Shown: positions 18,995 to 28,325 of the stretch, piece by piece
Layout: every line of letters begins with the position of its first letter
Position numbering within the stretch: the stretch's first letter is position 1
Assembly (NCBI GenBank): GCA_022730285.1
Contig: DZCQ01000009.1
Span: 4,842 to 66,093, forward strand
From: Flavobacterium psychrophilum
Lineage (GTDB): Bacteria > Bacteroidota > Bacteroidia > Flavobacteriales > Flavobacteriaceae
Length of the DNA: 61,252 bases
Reading direction: 5' to 3'
Position numbers and translations under genes: made by a program
Notes under the pieces: model-generated
What the model was told of the DNA's origin: nothing
The model's database searches: none
Seen by the model: the letters and a program-made list of their open reading frames with translations, nothing else

Positions 18995-20398
18995 TTATTT
19001 TGCTAACACAACAACTACTCTTCTGTTTTGTGCTCTTCCTGCTTTTGTTTTGTTAGAAGCGATAGGATTTTTAACACCATATCCTATAGAAGTAAGTCTT
19101 TCAGAGTTGATACCTTTTTCAATTAGATAATCAACTACAGCTTTTGCTCTATTTTCTGATAAAATTTCATTTGCTTTTACTTTACCGGTATTGTCAGTAT
19201 ATCCTTCTACTACAAATTTTGCACTTGGATATTCATTTAATATTGCGGTCATAGCCTCTAATACTGGTAATGTTTGTTGTTGGAAAGTGAACTTTCCATT
19301 ATCAAACAAAATCGTTTTAGCATAGTCGTTTAATTTTTTAACTACATCATCAGTAATTTCTGGGCAACCATTATTAGCAACAGTACCTTTAACATCTGGA
19401 CATTTGTCATCTTTATCAAGAACTGAATCTCCGTCTGTGTCTGGCCATGGGCAACCTGCGTTTTCTCTAGGACCTTTTACAGTAGGACATTTGTCTTTAG
19501 CATCAGCAATGCCATCACCATCAGCGTCTGGACATCCTTGTAAATTTGCCAAACCAGCAATTTCTGGACAAGCATCATCTTTATCAGCAATACCATCTCC
19601 ATCTTTATCTGGACAACCATTTAATTCTGGCGTTCCAACTTCTTGTGGACAACCATCTTTGCTATCTTCTATACCGTCTCCATCTGTGTCAGGACATCCT
19701 TGAAATTGTGGTAAACCAGCAACTTCTGGACAAGTATCATCTTTATCATAAATACCATCATTATCTGTATCTTTTCCACCAAATTTAAATGTTAAACCTA
19801 ACATGTTTTGGAAAACAGAAGGTACTTCAAAATGTGTTCTGTCAGTAAACGCTTTTTTGTAAGTAGAACTAAGTGTAATACCAACTTGTTCTGTTATCCA
19901 GAAATTAAACCCACCACCTAAGTTTGCGGTTCCTGCAGACTTTTTGTCTAACCAAGTATAACCACCACCAACATTTACATAAGGATCGATAACTTTAGAA
20001 CCAATTAAGCTCATTAAGCTATATTTAATTCCAAAATCACCAGAATAATACATTAGGTTAGGATTAATAACCGTAACCGAATTTGGAGTTGGACCAGTCC
20101 AATCTACCCATTTAGTAATTTTATTAACCGAACCTGTTACAGATACAGAAAAATTACCACCCACATTTTTCGAAACAGTCAAGTAAGATACAGACGGAAT
20201 GATATTCCAGTTATCTTTCACGTTAAAATACTGAGAAAAGTGGTCTTTTAAATTAAAATCTCTCACGCCAGCACTAGTTCTTGTATCTACTGCATTAGCT
20301 CCGAAAGATATTGCCCATGGATTATTGCTATCTTGTGCAGAAGCACTTAATCCAGCAATCATTAACACGGAAACAAAAAGTTTGTTAAAATGTTTCAT
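18995..20398 (-). CDS. OmpA family outer-membrane protein with thrombospondin type 3 repeats
   Basis: A 467-residue envelope protein. A signal peptide ([22 protein letters not shown]) is followed by an eight-strand-like beta barrel to about residue 200. About five calcium-binding TSP3 repeats come next ([42 protein letters not shown] and so on, residues ~210-345), each with paired Cys. A C-terminal OmpA domain follows from about residue 360 ([49 protein letters not shown]), which binds peptidoglycan. It is probably an abundant protein tying the outer membrane to the wall, consistent with the strong consensus promoter upstream. Confidence 0.93.
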   Translation of the reverse strand: MKHFNKLFVSVLMIAGLSASAQDSNNPWAISFGANAVDTRTSAGVRDFNLKDHFSQYFNVKDNWNIIPSVSYLTVSKNVGGNFSVSVTGSVNKITKWVDWTGPTPNSVTVINPNLMYYSGDFGIKYSLMSLIGSKVIDPYVNVGGGYTWLDKKSAGTANLGGGFNFWITEQVGITLSSTYKKAFTDRTHFEVPSVFQNMLGLTFKFGGKDTDNDGIYDKDDTCPEVAGLPQFQGCPDTDGDGIEDSKDGCPQEVGTPELNGCPDKDGDGIADKDDACPEIAGLANLQGCPDADGDGIADAKDKCPTVKGPRENAGCPWPDTDGDSVLDKDDKCPDVKGTVANNGCPEITDDVVKKLNDYAKTILFDNGKFTFQQQTLPVLEAMTAILNEYPSAKFVVEGYTDNTGKVKANEILSENRAKAVVDYLIEKGINSERLTSIGYGVKNPIASNKTKAGRAQNRRVVVVLAK

Positions 20399-20435
20399 AC
20401 TTAATTTTTTATTTAATTACATTACGTTATTGTTG

Positions 20436-20465
20436 CAAAAATACATACTAATTATTTAACTACAA
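20436..20465 (-). promoter_or_regulatory. Promoter of the OmpA/TSP3 gene
   Basis: On the minus strand TTG (20465-20463), a 19-base spacer and TATTTTTG (20443-20436) match the -33/-7 consensus. Predicted start of transcription is near 20430, giving a 5' UTR of about 30 bases. Confidence 0.65.
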
Positions 20466-20504
20466 AATTTTTTGTTAAAAATTTTTATGTGCTTGTTTTT
20501 TATT

Positions 20505-21695
20505 TTAGATGCAATTTAATTCTATACCAACTTGTTGAAACGCTTCTATTGCTTTATCAAGGTGTTCTTGTGTGTGTGCTGCTGATAATTGTACCCTTAT
20601 TCTGGCTTTGTCTTTTGGTACTACTGGGAAAAAGAATCCAATAACATAGATTCCTTTTTCTAATAATTTTTCTGCCATTTTTTGTGCTAGCTTAGCGTCA
20701 TAAAGCATTACGGGTACTATTGCCGAGTCTCCATCTATAAATTCTAAACCTATTTTGCGTAGTCCTGTTTTAAAGTAATTTGTATTCCATTCTAATTTGT
20801 CACGGAGTTTGGTGTCTTTTTCTAGTATTTCAAAAACTTTTAAAGAAGCACCCACAATTGCTGGTGCTAGAGAGTTGGAAAAAAGATATGGTCTTGATCG
20901 TTGTCGTAAAATTTCTATAATTTCTTTTTTTGCGGTGGTGTAGCCACCCATTGCTCCACCTAGTGCTTTACCTAGTGTTCCTGTTATTATATCTACTCGT
21001 CCCATTACTCCCTTTGCTTCTAGGGTTCCTTTTCCGGTTGCTCCAATAAATCCTGCTGCATGGCATTCATCTACCATTACTAGGGCATCGTATTTATCTG
21101 CTAAATCGCATATTTTATCTAGAGGTGCTACTAAGCCATCCATGGAAAAAACACCGTCTGTAACAATCATTTTAAAACGTTTCCCTGCTTTATTGGCTTC
21201 TATGAGCTGTGCTTCTAAATCCTGCATATTTGAGTTTTCATATCGGTAACGTGTTGCTTTACAAAGCCTAACACCATCAATTATAGAAGCATGGTTTAAA
21301 CTATCGGATATAATACAGTCTTCTTCTCCTAGTAATGGTTCAAAAACACCACCATTTGCATCGAACGCTGCTGCATACAAAATGGTGTCTTCCGTGCCAT
21401 AATAATCTGCTATTTTTTTTTCTAATTGTTTATGAATATCTTGTGTTCCACATATAAATCGTACTGATGACATGCCAAACCCATGTGTGTCTAACGTGTC
21501 TTTTGCTGCTTGTACTACTTCTGGGTGAGAGGATAAGCCTAAATAATTATTTGCACAAAAATTTAAAACAGTTTCGCCATTAACAGTTATTTCAGCTCCC
21601 TGTGGGGACGTTATAATTCGTTCTTTTTTATACAATCCGTTGTTTTGTATTGTTTCTAGTTCATTTTGCAGATGTTTTTGCAGATTTCCGTACAT
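20505..21695 (-). CDS. kbl: Glycine C-acetyltransferase (2-amino-3-ketobutyrate CoA ligase)
   Basis: PLP enzyme of threonine breakdown; it cleaves 2-amino-3-oxobutyrate with CoA to glycine and acetyl-CoA. The 396 residues match E. coli Kbl in length. Signatures are [16 protein letters not shown] near residue 45, [14 protein letters not shown] near 75, [10 protein letters not shown] near 180, [15 protein letters not shown] near 207 and the PLP-lysine motif [15 protein letters not shown] near 240. The AddA-like gene ends 13 bases upstream, so the two may be co-transcribed. Other alpha-oxoamine synthases (serine palmitoyltransferase, BioF) are less likely given the high similarity to Kbl motifs. 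No tdh gene is seen here. Confidence 0.92.
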   Translation of the reverse strand: MYGNLQKHLQNELETIQNNGLYKKERIITSPQGAEITVNGETVLNFCANNYLGLSSHPEVVQAAKDTLDTHGFGMSSVRFICGTQDIHKQLEKKIADYYGTEDTILYAAAFDANGGVFEPLLGEEDCIISDSLNHASIIDGVRLCKATRYRYENSNMQDLEAQLIEANKAGKRFKMIVTDGVFSMDGLVAPLDKICDLADKYDALVMVDECHAAGFIGATGKGTLEAKGVMGRVDIITGTLGKALGGAMGGYTTAKKEIIEILRQRSRPYLFSNSLAPAIVGASLKVFEILEKDTKLRDKLEWNTNYFKTGLRKIGLEFIDGDSAIVPVMLYDAKLAQKMAEKLLEKGIYVIGFFFPVVPKDKARIRVQLSAAHTQEHLDKAIEAFQQVGIELNCI

Positions 21696-21708
21696 AATTT
21701 ATTTCTTT

Positions 21709-24700
21709 TTAATTTAAAGGAATTATTTTTATTTCTTCTCCTATATATAGGAGTATTTTTTTTTGTACCTCAAACCCCATTTCTTCTAAGGCTTGTTGGT
21801 ATTCTTTTAGTTGATTTTCGTATTTTGTTTGATGTTGTCCTGTTTTGTAATCTAACAAATATGCTTTGTTGTTTAGAATTGCAATTCTATCGGGTTTTAT
21901 TGTTTTTGTTTTGTTTTTGATGATATTTTGTTCGTTATAAATTTTTGCATTAGGGTTAAAAAAATCTTTCAGATTGGTATGATTTACAATTTTTGTAATG
22001 GTTTTGTAAACTTCGTTTTTCTGGTTTTGATTAATTAATCCGTTTTCTAATGCCTTGTCAATGGCAAAATCTACATCGGAAGCTACTTTTATATAGGAAA
22101 GAATTTCGTGCATTATGTTTCCAAATTCAATAGATTCTTGCTGTTTTGTTCCCCACATTAAGGCTTCTCTTTGGGCTATTTTTATAGAGTTTGGATCAAT
22201 TATCGAGGTTATGTCTGGGATATAATTTGGCTTTATTTCTTTGAAACTTAGTTGCGATACTCTTTTAGAATTTCCGAAGGTGTAACTCAAAACATTTTCT
22301 TGGTATAGTTGTTTGTTTTCTAAAAATTCGATAAAATAGGCAGCTAAATTATTAGGCAATTCTCCTTTTGCATTTTTGTTTTTAATGCTAGAAACGATAT
22401 ATAATTGTTCTACTGCTCTTGTAAGCGCTACATACAAAACATTTGAATTGTCTAACAAATCTTCTTGTATTTTTTGGTCGTAAATAACAGAAGCGTTGTC
22501 TCCATAATTTTTAACCTTAGAGGATTTATTAATTAAGAAGTTGTGAAACCCAAAGGAATTATCCTCCGTTTGTAGCCACATTTTTTCTCGCTTGTTTCTG
22601 CTATAACTTTCTTCGGCAAATGGGAATATGACTACTGGAAATTCCAATCCTTTCGATTTATGAATGGTCATAATTCTTATAGCGTTAGATTCTTCGTTAG
22701 ATGGAATGCTTATTTTGTGTGCTCTTTTCTTCCAAAATTCTAAAAAATCCGGAATACTCATTTGGTACTTGATTTCTTTTTCGAGTACTTCGTCTAGAAA
22801 ATATTGTACATAAGCATTGCTTTTTTGGATGCATTTGTGTGCTAAATTTTCTACTGTTTCGTATAAAGATTTTTTTCTGTTTTCTTGAAACGAAATTGTT
22901 AATCCAAATGTTTGTAGCCATTGTTCTAATTCTATCTCCGTTTTAAACTGAATGCCTTGCCAAATAAAATCGTGTGTTGGTATGGTGTTATTCCAATTAT
23001 TGGATAGATAATATAAGCTATTTGCTAAAGCTTCTTTTTCTTTTTTATTGCTTAAGTAACTAAGAATGTTTATTAAAAATTGCACATCAGATGATGCTTC
23101 TAGTAATAAACTTTCAGAGGAAATTACTGGTATGTTATTTTCTGTAAGGTGTTTAGCTAGTAAAACTCCGTGATTGTTATTTCTGGTTAACAAAACAATT
23201 TCGTTTAACAAAAAACCTTCTTGCTCTACTTTTTTAATAATTTGTAATGTTGTTTTTAAATAAACATCATTTTTTTCAAGGTTTTCTTCCAGATTTTCTT
23301 GTTCTTCTCCTGGTATTTCAATTTCTGATATTTCTGTGTCTATTTCTGGAATAAATGTAATGTTTACTAATCCGCCAACCTTTGTATTTTCTTCCTGATT
23401 ACTATTTTTTTCATATAAATCTTTGTAATCTGTATTGGTAAATTTTTTTGCTATAAGCGAGAAAAAATCATTGTTAAAGCGTATTACTTCACTAAAACTG
23501 CGATAGTTTTTTTCCAAATTATGTACTCCAACATCTTTGTTACTAAATGGTGAATTTTCTTTTTTTGCTAATTCAATCAGTTGCTCTGCTTTCCCTCCAC
23601 GCCATCTGTAAATAGATTGTTTTGGGTCTCCTACAAGTAATAAACTGCCTCTTTCTTGTTGCAAACTCTCGCTAGATAGTGCGTTGTCTATCAACGGAAT
23701 AAGGTTTTTCCATTGCATTTCGGAAGTGTCCTGAAACTCATCTATAAAATAGTGTTTGTAGCGTTCGCCTAATCTTTCATAAATAAATGGTGCTGGTTGC
23801 AGCTGAATATGATCTGCAATTAATTGATTAAACTCAGAAATAGATAAGATGTTTTGCTCTTGTTGCAAAGCAGTAAATTTGTTACTAATGGTGCTCAGCA
23901 AAGATAGCGGCGTAATATTGGTAAGAAAGGCTTTGTAAAAATCTAATTTTTCATAATTTTTATAAATCTTATCTAACATAACAATTAAATCTTCTGAAAT
24001 GCTTTCTATTATTTCCTTGTCTTTAGCAGTTTTATTTATAGCAATATCTCCTACTTGTCTAAACTTTTTATGAGTAGGTTTTAGTTGGTCGTGAATAATA
24101 AAATCTAAGTGATTTGGAAATGTTTTCCTTGAAAAAGAATCAAAGCTAATGCCTTTTTCTTCTATAAGTGCAACGGCTTGGGTTGCTAATTCTATATTAT
24201 TTGTAGATAATTGTTTGCAAAGGGTTTCTAAATTCTTTTTTAAATCATTAAATTCAGGAATTGTTTTATCTTTTAGTGCGAGTACATCTTCTCTGAAATT
24301 TTCATTTAAGATAAGTTTCCCTGTATCAAAAATATCTCTAGAAATATCCCAAGATTTGTCATTGTCTGTTTTTTCCATTGTAAAATCCACCAATAATTTT
24401 GTAAGAATCGCATCGGTTCCTGCTTGTGCAATAATGGCATCTACGGATTCTTGCAAGAGTTTTTCGGTATCTAACGAAATGTCAAAATCACTAGGCAAAC
24501 CCAAATCGTGTGCAAAAGTTCTAATTATTTTGTAGGTAAATTTATCAATAGTAGAAATGTCAAAAGCAGCGTAGTTGTGAATAATATTTTTTATAATTAC
24601 TTGTGCTTTTAATTTAATTTGATTTTCATCTAACCCAGTATCTTGAAATAAATCGTGCATTAAGTCGATACTTTTTTGCGAAGGATTATCTTTAGAAAAA

Positions 24701-24891
24701 TCGAACAAACTATCTATAATTCTAGATTTCATTTCAAAAACAGCTTTGTTTGTAAAGGTAATAGCAAGTATATTCCTGTAAGCATCTACTTTATTAGACG
24801 TTAAAATAATTTTTAAATATTGCTTTACCAATGTATAGGTTTTTCCCGAACCTGCCGATGCATTGTAGATAGAAAAAGCTTCTGTTTTCAT
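21709..24891 (-). CDS. AddA/RecB-like UvrD-family helicase-exonuclease
   Basis: A 1060-residue DNA-end-processing helicase/nuclease. The Walker A motif is at the very N-terminus (NASAGSGKTYTLV, residues 9-21). Motif Ia is TFTNKAVFEMKSRI, motif II IDEFQDTSEMQW near residue 395, motif III LLVGDPKQSIYRWRGG near 420, and later motifs include IMTIHKSKGLEFPVVIFP near 745 and YVALTRAVEQLY near 840. The C-terminus holds a PD-(D/E)XK nuclease (EFGNIMHEIL, PDRIAILNNKAYLLDYKTG). This matches AddA/RecB organisation. The AddB-like partner lies downstream on the same strand but is separated by kbl and the ompA-like gene. Confidence 0.9.
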   Translation of the reverse strand: MKTEAFSIYNASAGSGKTYTLVKQYLKIILTSNKVDAYRNILAITFTNKAVFEMKSRIIDSLFDFSKDNPSQKSIDLMHDLFQDTGLDENQIKLKAQVIIKNIIHNYAAFDISTIDKFTYKIIRTFAHDLGLPSDFDISLDTEKLLQESVDAIIAQAGTDAILTKLLVDFTMEKTDNDKSWDISRDIFDTGKLILNENFREDVLALKDKTIPEFNDLKKNLETLCKQLSTNNIELATQAVALIEEKGISFDSFSRKTFPNHLDFIIHDQLKPTHKKFRQVGDIAINKTAKDKEIIESISEDLIVMLDKIYKNYEKLDFYKAFLTNITPLSLLSTISNKFTALQQEQNILSISEFNQLIADHIQLQPAPFIYERLGERYKHYFIDEFQDTSEMQWKNLIPLIDNALSSESLQQERGSLLLVGDPKQSIYRWRGGKAEQLIELAKKENSPFSNKDVGVHNLEKNYRSFSEVIRFNNDFFSLIAKKFTNTDYKDLYEKNSNQEENTKVGGLVNITFIPEIDTEISEIEIPGEEQENLEENLEKNDVYLKTTLQIIKKVEQEGFLLNEIVLLTRNNNHGVLLAKHLTENNIPVISSESLLLEASSDVQFLINILSYLSNKKEKEALANSLYYLSNNWNNTIPTHDFIWQGIQFKTEIELEQWLQTFGLTISFQENRKKSLYETVENLAHKCIQKSNAYVQYFLDEVLEKEIKYQMSIPDFLEFWKKRAHKISIPSNEESNAIRIMTIHKSKGLEFPVVIFPFAEESYSRNKREKMWLQTEDNSFGFHNFLINKSSKVKNYGDNASVIYDQKIQEDLLDNSNVLYVALTRAVEQLYIVSSIKNKNAKGELPNNLAAYFIEFLENKQLYQENVLSYTFGNSKRVSQLSFKEIKPNYIPDITSIIDPNSIKIAQREALMWGTKQQESIEFGNIMHEILSYIKVASDVDFAIDKALENGLINQNQKNEVYKTITKIVNHTNLKDFFNPNAKIYNEQNIIKNKTKTIKPDRIAILNNKAYLLDYKTGQHQTKYENQLKEYQQALEEMGFEVQKKILLYIGEEIKIIPLN

Positions 24892-24985
24892 GGTTTTATG
24901 GATAAAAAAGATTCCAATTACTACAATTTAGATTATTTAATAAAATTATAACAGGAATTATATTTCAACTTCAAAGTTAAATGAT

Positions 24986-24993
24986 TATTTTTG
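24986..24993 (+). promoter_or_regulatory. -7 element upstream of superoxide dismutase gene
   Basis: TATTTTTG fits TAnnTTTG, 35 bases before the ATG. No TTG is found at the expected -33 distance, so only the -7 half is supported. Confidence 0.4.
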
Positions 24994-25028
24994 AATTTAA
25001 TTATTATTAATCATTAAAAATAAAAATT

Positions 25029-25634
25029 ATGCCTTTTGAATTACCACAATTACCTTATGCATACGATGCATTAGAGCCACACATTGATGCTAGAACTATG
25101 GAAATTCACCATACAAAGCACCATAATGCTTATACCACAAATCTAAATACGGCTATTGCAAATACAGATTTGGATGGAAAGAGTATTGAAGAAATTTTAA
25201 ATAATTTAGATTTATCTAATGCTGCAGTTAGAAATAACGGAGGCGGTTTTTTTAATCACAATTTATTTTGGACGGTAATGTCTCCAAACGGTGGTGGTTT
25301 GCCTATTGGCGAATTAGCATCGGATATTGAGGCTACTTTTGGTAGTTTTGAAAATTTTAAAACTGCATTTGCAAAAGCAGGAGCTACACAGTTTGGTTCT
25401 GGATGGGCTTGGTTGTGCGTAAAAGATGGAAAACTAGAAGTATGTGGAACGCCAAATCAAGATAATACATTAATGCCAGGCGTAGGTTGTGGTGGAACAC
25501 CTATTCTAGGAATGGATGTTTGGGAACATGCTTATTACTTGCATTATCAAAATAGAAGACCTGATTATATTGAAGCTTTTTTTAATGTTATTAATTGGGA
25601 TGAGGTAGCACGAAGATACAAGCTAGCTAAATAA
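25029..25634 (+). CDS. sodA: Superoxide dismutase (Fe/Mn family)
   Basis: Cytosolic dismutation of superoxide to oxygen and hydrogen peroxide. The 201 residues cover the whole family. Metal ligands can be read as His27 (EIHHTKHH), His77 ([11 protein letters not shown]), Asp163 and His167 ([14 protein letters not shown]). GGG at residues 71-73 and GSGWAWL near residue 124 are also typical. Metal choice between Fe, Mn or either cannot be fixed by eye. There is no signal peptide. It is monocistronic, with a terminator 13 bases after the stop. Confidence 0.95.
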   Translation: MPFELPQLPYAYDALEPHIDARTMEIHHTKHHNAYTTNLNTAIANTDLDGKSIEEILNNLDLSNAAVRNNGGGFFNHNLFWTVMSPNGGGLPIGELASDIEATFGSFENFKTAFAKAGATQFGSGWAWLCVKDGKLEVCGTPNQDNTLMPGVGCGGTPILGMDVWEHAYYLHYQNRRPDYIEAFFNVINWDEVARRYKLAK

Positions 25635-25646
25635 ATATAAAAATAG

Positions 25647-25680
25647 CTTTGGTGAAAATTATTTCACCAAAGCCATTTTA
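25647..25680. terminator. Bidirectional terminator between sod and M3 peptidase genes
   Basis: A perfect 12-bp stem (GCTTTGGTGAAA at 25647-25658, complement at 25663-25674) has a 4-base loop, then T-rich sequence on the plus side and A-rich sequence on the other. Confidence 0.8.
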
Positions 25681-25686
25681 TCTAAA

Positions 25687-27711
25687 TTAAATCAACCCAG
25701 CACGTTTCAACAACGCATCAGCTTTCGGTTCTTGACCACGAAACTTTTTATACAATTCCATCGGTAATTCTGTACCACCTTTTGAAAGAACGTTGTCTTT
25801 GAATTTCGTTGCCACTTCTTTATTGAAAATTCCTTTTTCTTGAAAATAGGCAAACGCATCGGCATCTAAAACTTCGGCCCATTTGTAACTATAATAGCCA
25901 GAAGAATAACCACCTTGAAAAATATGAGAAAACGAGGTGCTCATACAATTTTCGGCTACATCAGGATATAAATTGGTACCTTCCATTGCTTGTTTTTCAA
26001 AAGCTTTTACATCTTCAATAGTTTGCGGTTTTCCGTGATATGTCATGTCTAAAATTCCGAAACTCAATTGACGCAACGTTGCCATTCCTTCTAAGAAACT
26101 CGCACTTTCTTTTATCTTCTCTACATATTCTTGAGGAATGATTTCTCCAAATTTGTAATGTTTAGCAAACAAAGCCAAAGCTTCCGGCTCGTAGCACCAG
26201 TTTTCCATCACTTGACTTGGTAATTCTACAAAATCCCAGTAAACCGAAGTTCCCGACAAACTTGGATACGTTGTATTGGCTAACATGCCATGCAACGCGT
26301 GTCCGAATTCATGGAACAAAGTCGTTACCTCATTAAAAGTTAATAACGATGGTTTGGTTTCCGTTGGTGGTGTAAAATTGCATACAATAGAAACATGTGG
26401 TCTTTCGTTAATTCCGTCCTTTATATATTGTGGTTTGTAGGATGTCATCCAAGCACCATTTCGTTTTCCTTTTCTTGGGAAAAAATCGGAGTAGAAAATG
26501 GCAACCAAATTATTTTCAAAATCCAAAACTTCAAAAGTTTGTACATCTTCGTGGTATTTGTCAATATCAAAAACTTCTTTAAAAGTAATTCCGAATAGTT
26601 TTTCAGCAATGGTAAATGCTCCGTTTTGCACATTTTCTAACTTGAAATAAGGTTTTAACAATTCATCATCAAAGTTGAATAATTTTTGTTTCAATTTTTC
26701 AGAATAATAGGAACCGTCCCATTTTTCTAGTTGTTCAATTCCGTCTAATTCTTTTGCGAAAGCAGTTAGTTGAACAAATTCTTTTTGTGCAGCAGGTTTT
26801 GCTTTTTCTAATAAATCATTCAAAAAAGACAGTACTTTTTCAGGATTTTGAGCCATTCTTTCTTCCAAAACAAAATCAGAATGTGATTTGTATCCTAATA
26901 AATTAGCACGTTTATGACGTAATTCAACAATACGTTTTACGTTTTCTTTGTTATCAAATTCGTTATTTTGAAACGATTTTTTTCCTGCAGCAATTGCAAT
27001 TTCTTTACGTAATTCTCGATTCTCTACATAAGTCACAAAAGGAAAATAACTTGGAAAATCCAAGGTAAATACCCAACCTTCCAAATCTTTTGATTTAGCC
27101 AAACTTGCTGCCATTTCTTTAGCACCATCAGGCAAACCTTTTAAATCTTCTTCGTTTGTAATGTGCAATTGATAGTTGTTAGTTTCTGCCAAAACATTTT
27201 CGCCATAAGTCAATTTTATTTTAGCTAATTCGGTATCAATTTTACGTAATTTTAATTTGTCTTCTTCATTCAATAAAGCACCATTTCTAGAAAATCCTTT
27301 GAATTTTTTATCTAATAAAGTAGCTTGTTCAGTAGTTAAATTCAAAGAATCTTTCTGATCATAAACGGTTTTAACTCTTTTGAATAAATCTTCATTTAAA
27401 GCAATATCATTACTAAATTCAGTCAACAACGGAGAAACTTCTTGAGCAATTTTTTGCATTTCGTCACAAGTTTCAGCCGAATTCAAATTGAAGAAAATAG
27501 ATGATAATCTGTCCAATTGTTCGCCAGCAAAATCTAAAGCAACAATAGTATTTTCAAATGTTGGAGCGTCTGTATTTGAAGTTATTTCATCAATTTCAGC
27601 TTTTGCTTTAGCGATATTTTCGATAAAAGCAGGTTTATAATCTTCTAGTTTTATTTGCGAAAAAGGTGCTGTGTTATGTTTGGTGTTGAATGTTGAGGTA
27701 AGTATTTTCAT
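25687..27711 (-). CDS. M3 family metallopeptidase (oligopeptidase A / dipeptidyl carboxypeptidase type)
   Basis: A 674-residue cytosolic zinc peptidase of the thimet-oligopeptidase family that digests short peptides. The zinc-binding HExxH motif is FHEFGHALHGML near residue 470, with the third Glu ligand about 25 residues on (WDFVELPSQVMENW). The C-terminal substrate-binding region GGYSSGYYSYKWAEVLDADAF, typical of M3A, is present. Length and the absence of a signal peptide match OpdA/Dcp; the two cannot be separated by eye. It reads in the same direction as purE and purK but a 15-bp palindrome lies between it and purE. Confidence 0.93.
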   Translation of the reverse strand: MKILTSTFNTKHNTAPFSQIKLEDYKPAFIENIAKAKAEIDEITSNTDAPTFENTIVALDFAGEQLDRLSSIFFNLNSAETCDEMQKIAQEVSPLLTEFSNDIALNEDLFKRVKTVYDQKDSLNLTTEQATLLDKKFKGFSRNGALLNEEDKLKLRKIDTELAKIKLTYGENVLAETNNYQLHITNEEDLKGLPDGAKEMAASLAKSKDLEGWVFTLDFPSYFPFVTYVENRELRKEIAIAAGKKSFQNNEFDNKENVKRIVELRHKRANLLGYKSHSDFVLEERMAQNPEKVLSFLNDLLEKAKPAAQKEFVQLTAFAKELDGIEQLEKWDGSYYSEKLKQKLFNFDDELLKPYFKLENVQNGAFTIAEKLFGITFKEVFDIDKYHEDVQTFEVLDFENNLVAIFYSDFFPRKGKRNGAWMTSYKPQYIKDGINERPHVSIVCNFTPPTETKPSLLTFNEVTTLFHEFGHALHGMLANTTYPSLSGTSVYWDFVELPSQVMENWCYEPEALALFAKHYKFGEIIPQEYVEKIKESASFLEGMATLRQLSFGILDMTYHGKPQTIEDVKAFEKQAMEGTNLYPDVAENCMSTSFSHIFQGGYSSGYYSYKWAEVLDADAFAYFQEKGIFNKEVATKFKDNVLSKGGTELPMELYKKFRGQEPKADALLKRAGLI

Positions 27712-27725
27712 ATTTTATTACGATT

Positions 27726-27758
27726 AACCCTGTCAGAGTTCAAAACTCTGACAGGGTT
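27726..27758. repeat. 15-bp REP-like palindrome / terminator hairpin after purE
   Basis: Perfect inverted repeat AACCCTGTCAGAGTT (27726-27740) and its complement (27744-27758) with a 3-base loop. I recall near-identical palindromes being dispersed in flavobacterial genomes, so it is probably a repetitive extragenic element; it may also terminate purE transcripts. That second role is inference, as the flanking T run is short. Confidence 0.6.
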
Positions 27759-27774
27759 TTATATTAGTTTAATT

Positions 27775-28260
27775 TTATTTTTTCAATTCATTAGAAGCTT
27801 TATTAACCGCTTCTTTCAAACTTTCTTTGTAGAAAAGAATCTTGTCAAGCACACATTTATCATGACTTCCGATGATTTGTGCAGCAAGAATTCCGGCATT
27901 TTTTGCTCCGTTTAAAGCAACTGTTGCCACAGGAACGCCACCAGGCATTTGTAAAATAGACAAAACAGAATCCCAACCATCGATAGAATTACTGGATTTT
28001 ACAGGAACACCAATTACAGGAAGAGGCGACATAGAAGCAACCATTCCAGGTAAATGAGCTGCACCACCAGCACCAGCAATAATTACTGAAATTCCTCGAT
28101 TGTGGACATTTTTACTAAAATCAAATAGTTTTTCGGGAGTTCTATGTGCCGAAACAATATCGACTTCGGTTTCAATGTCAAATCCTTTTAAGATGTCGAT
28201 GGCTTCTTGCATTACAGGCATATCCGAAATGCTCCCCATTATGATGGCTACTTTGCTCAT
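27775..28260 (-). CDS. purE: N5-carboxyaminoimidazole ribonucleotide mutase
   Basis: Class I PurE, which moves the carboxyl group of N5-CAIR to give CAIR in purine synthesis. The 161 residues carry the family signatures IIMGSISDMPVM at residues 6-17, VDIVSAHRTPEKLF near 38, VIIAGAGGAAHLPGMVAS near 60, and SSNSIDGWDSVLSILQMPGG near 90. The purK gene sits upstream on the same strand with a 63-base gap that contains a long imperfect hairpin. The presence of both purE and purK supports the two-step bacterial route through N5-CAIR. Confidence 0.96.
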   Translation of the reverse strand: MSKVAIIMGSISDMPVMQEAIDILKGFDIETEVDIVSAHRTPEKLFDFSKNVHNRGISVIIAGAGGAAHLPGMVASMSPLPVIGVPVKSSNSIDGWDSVLSILQMPGGVPVATVALNGAKNAGILAAQIIGSHDKCVLDKILFYKESLKEAVNKASNELKK

Positions 28261-28274
28261 TGTTTTATTTTTTG

Positions 28275-28325
28275 AACACAGATTTCACAAATTAACACAG
28301 ATTTAATTTGTGCTAATTTGTGTTT
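28275..28325. repeat. Long imperfect hairpin of CACAGATT/AATTTGTG motifs between purK and purE
   Basis: The stretch repeats AACACAGATT and AATTTGTG units that fold on themselves; for example CACAAATTA near 28286 pairs with TAATTTGTG near 28304. It fills nearly the whole gap and overlaps the purK stop codon. Such acacagatt-type repeats recur in flavobacterial genomes by my recollection. It could attenuate or stabilise the purK-purE transcript. Confidence 0.45.

Noticed and set aside
19404..19788. Open frames opposite the TSP3 repeats of the OmpA-like gene
   Set aside because: They are antisense shadows of the periodic Asp/Gly codons, with no start context or homology.
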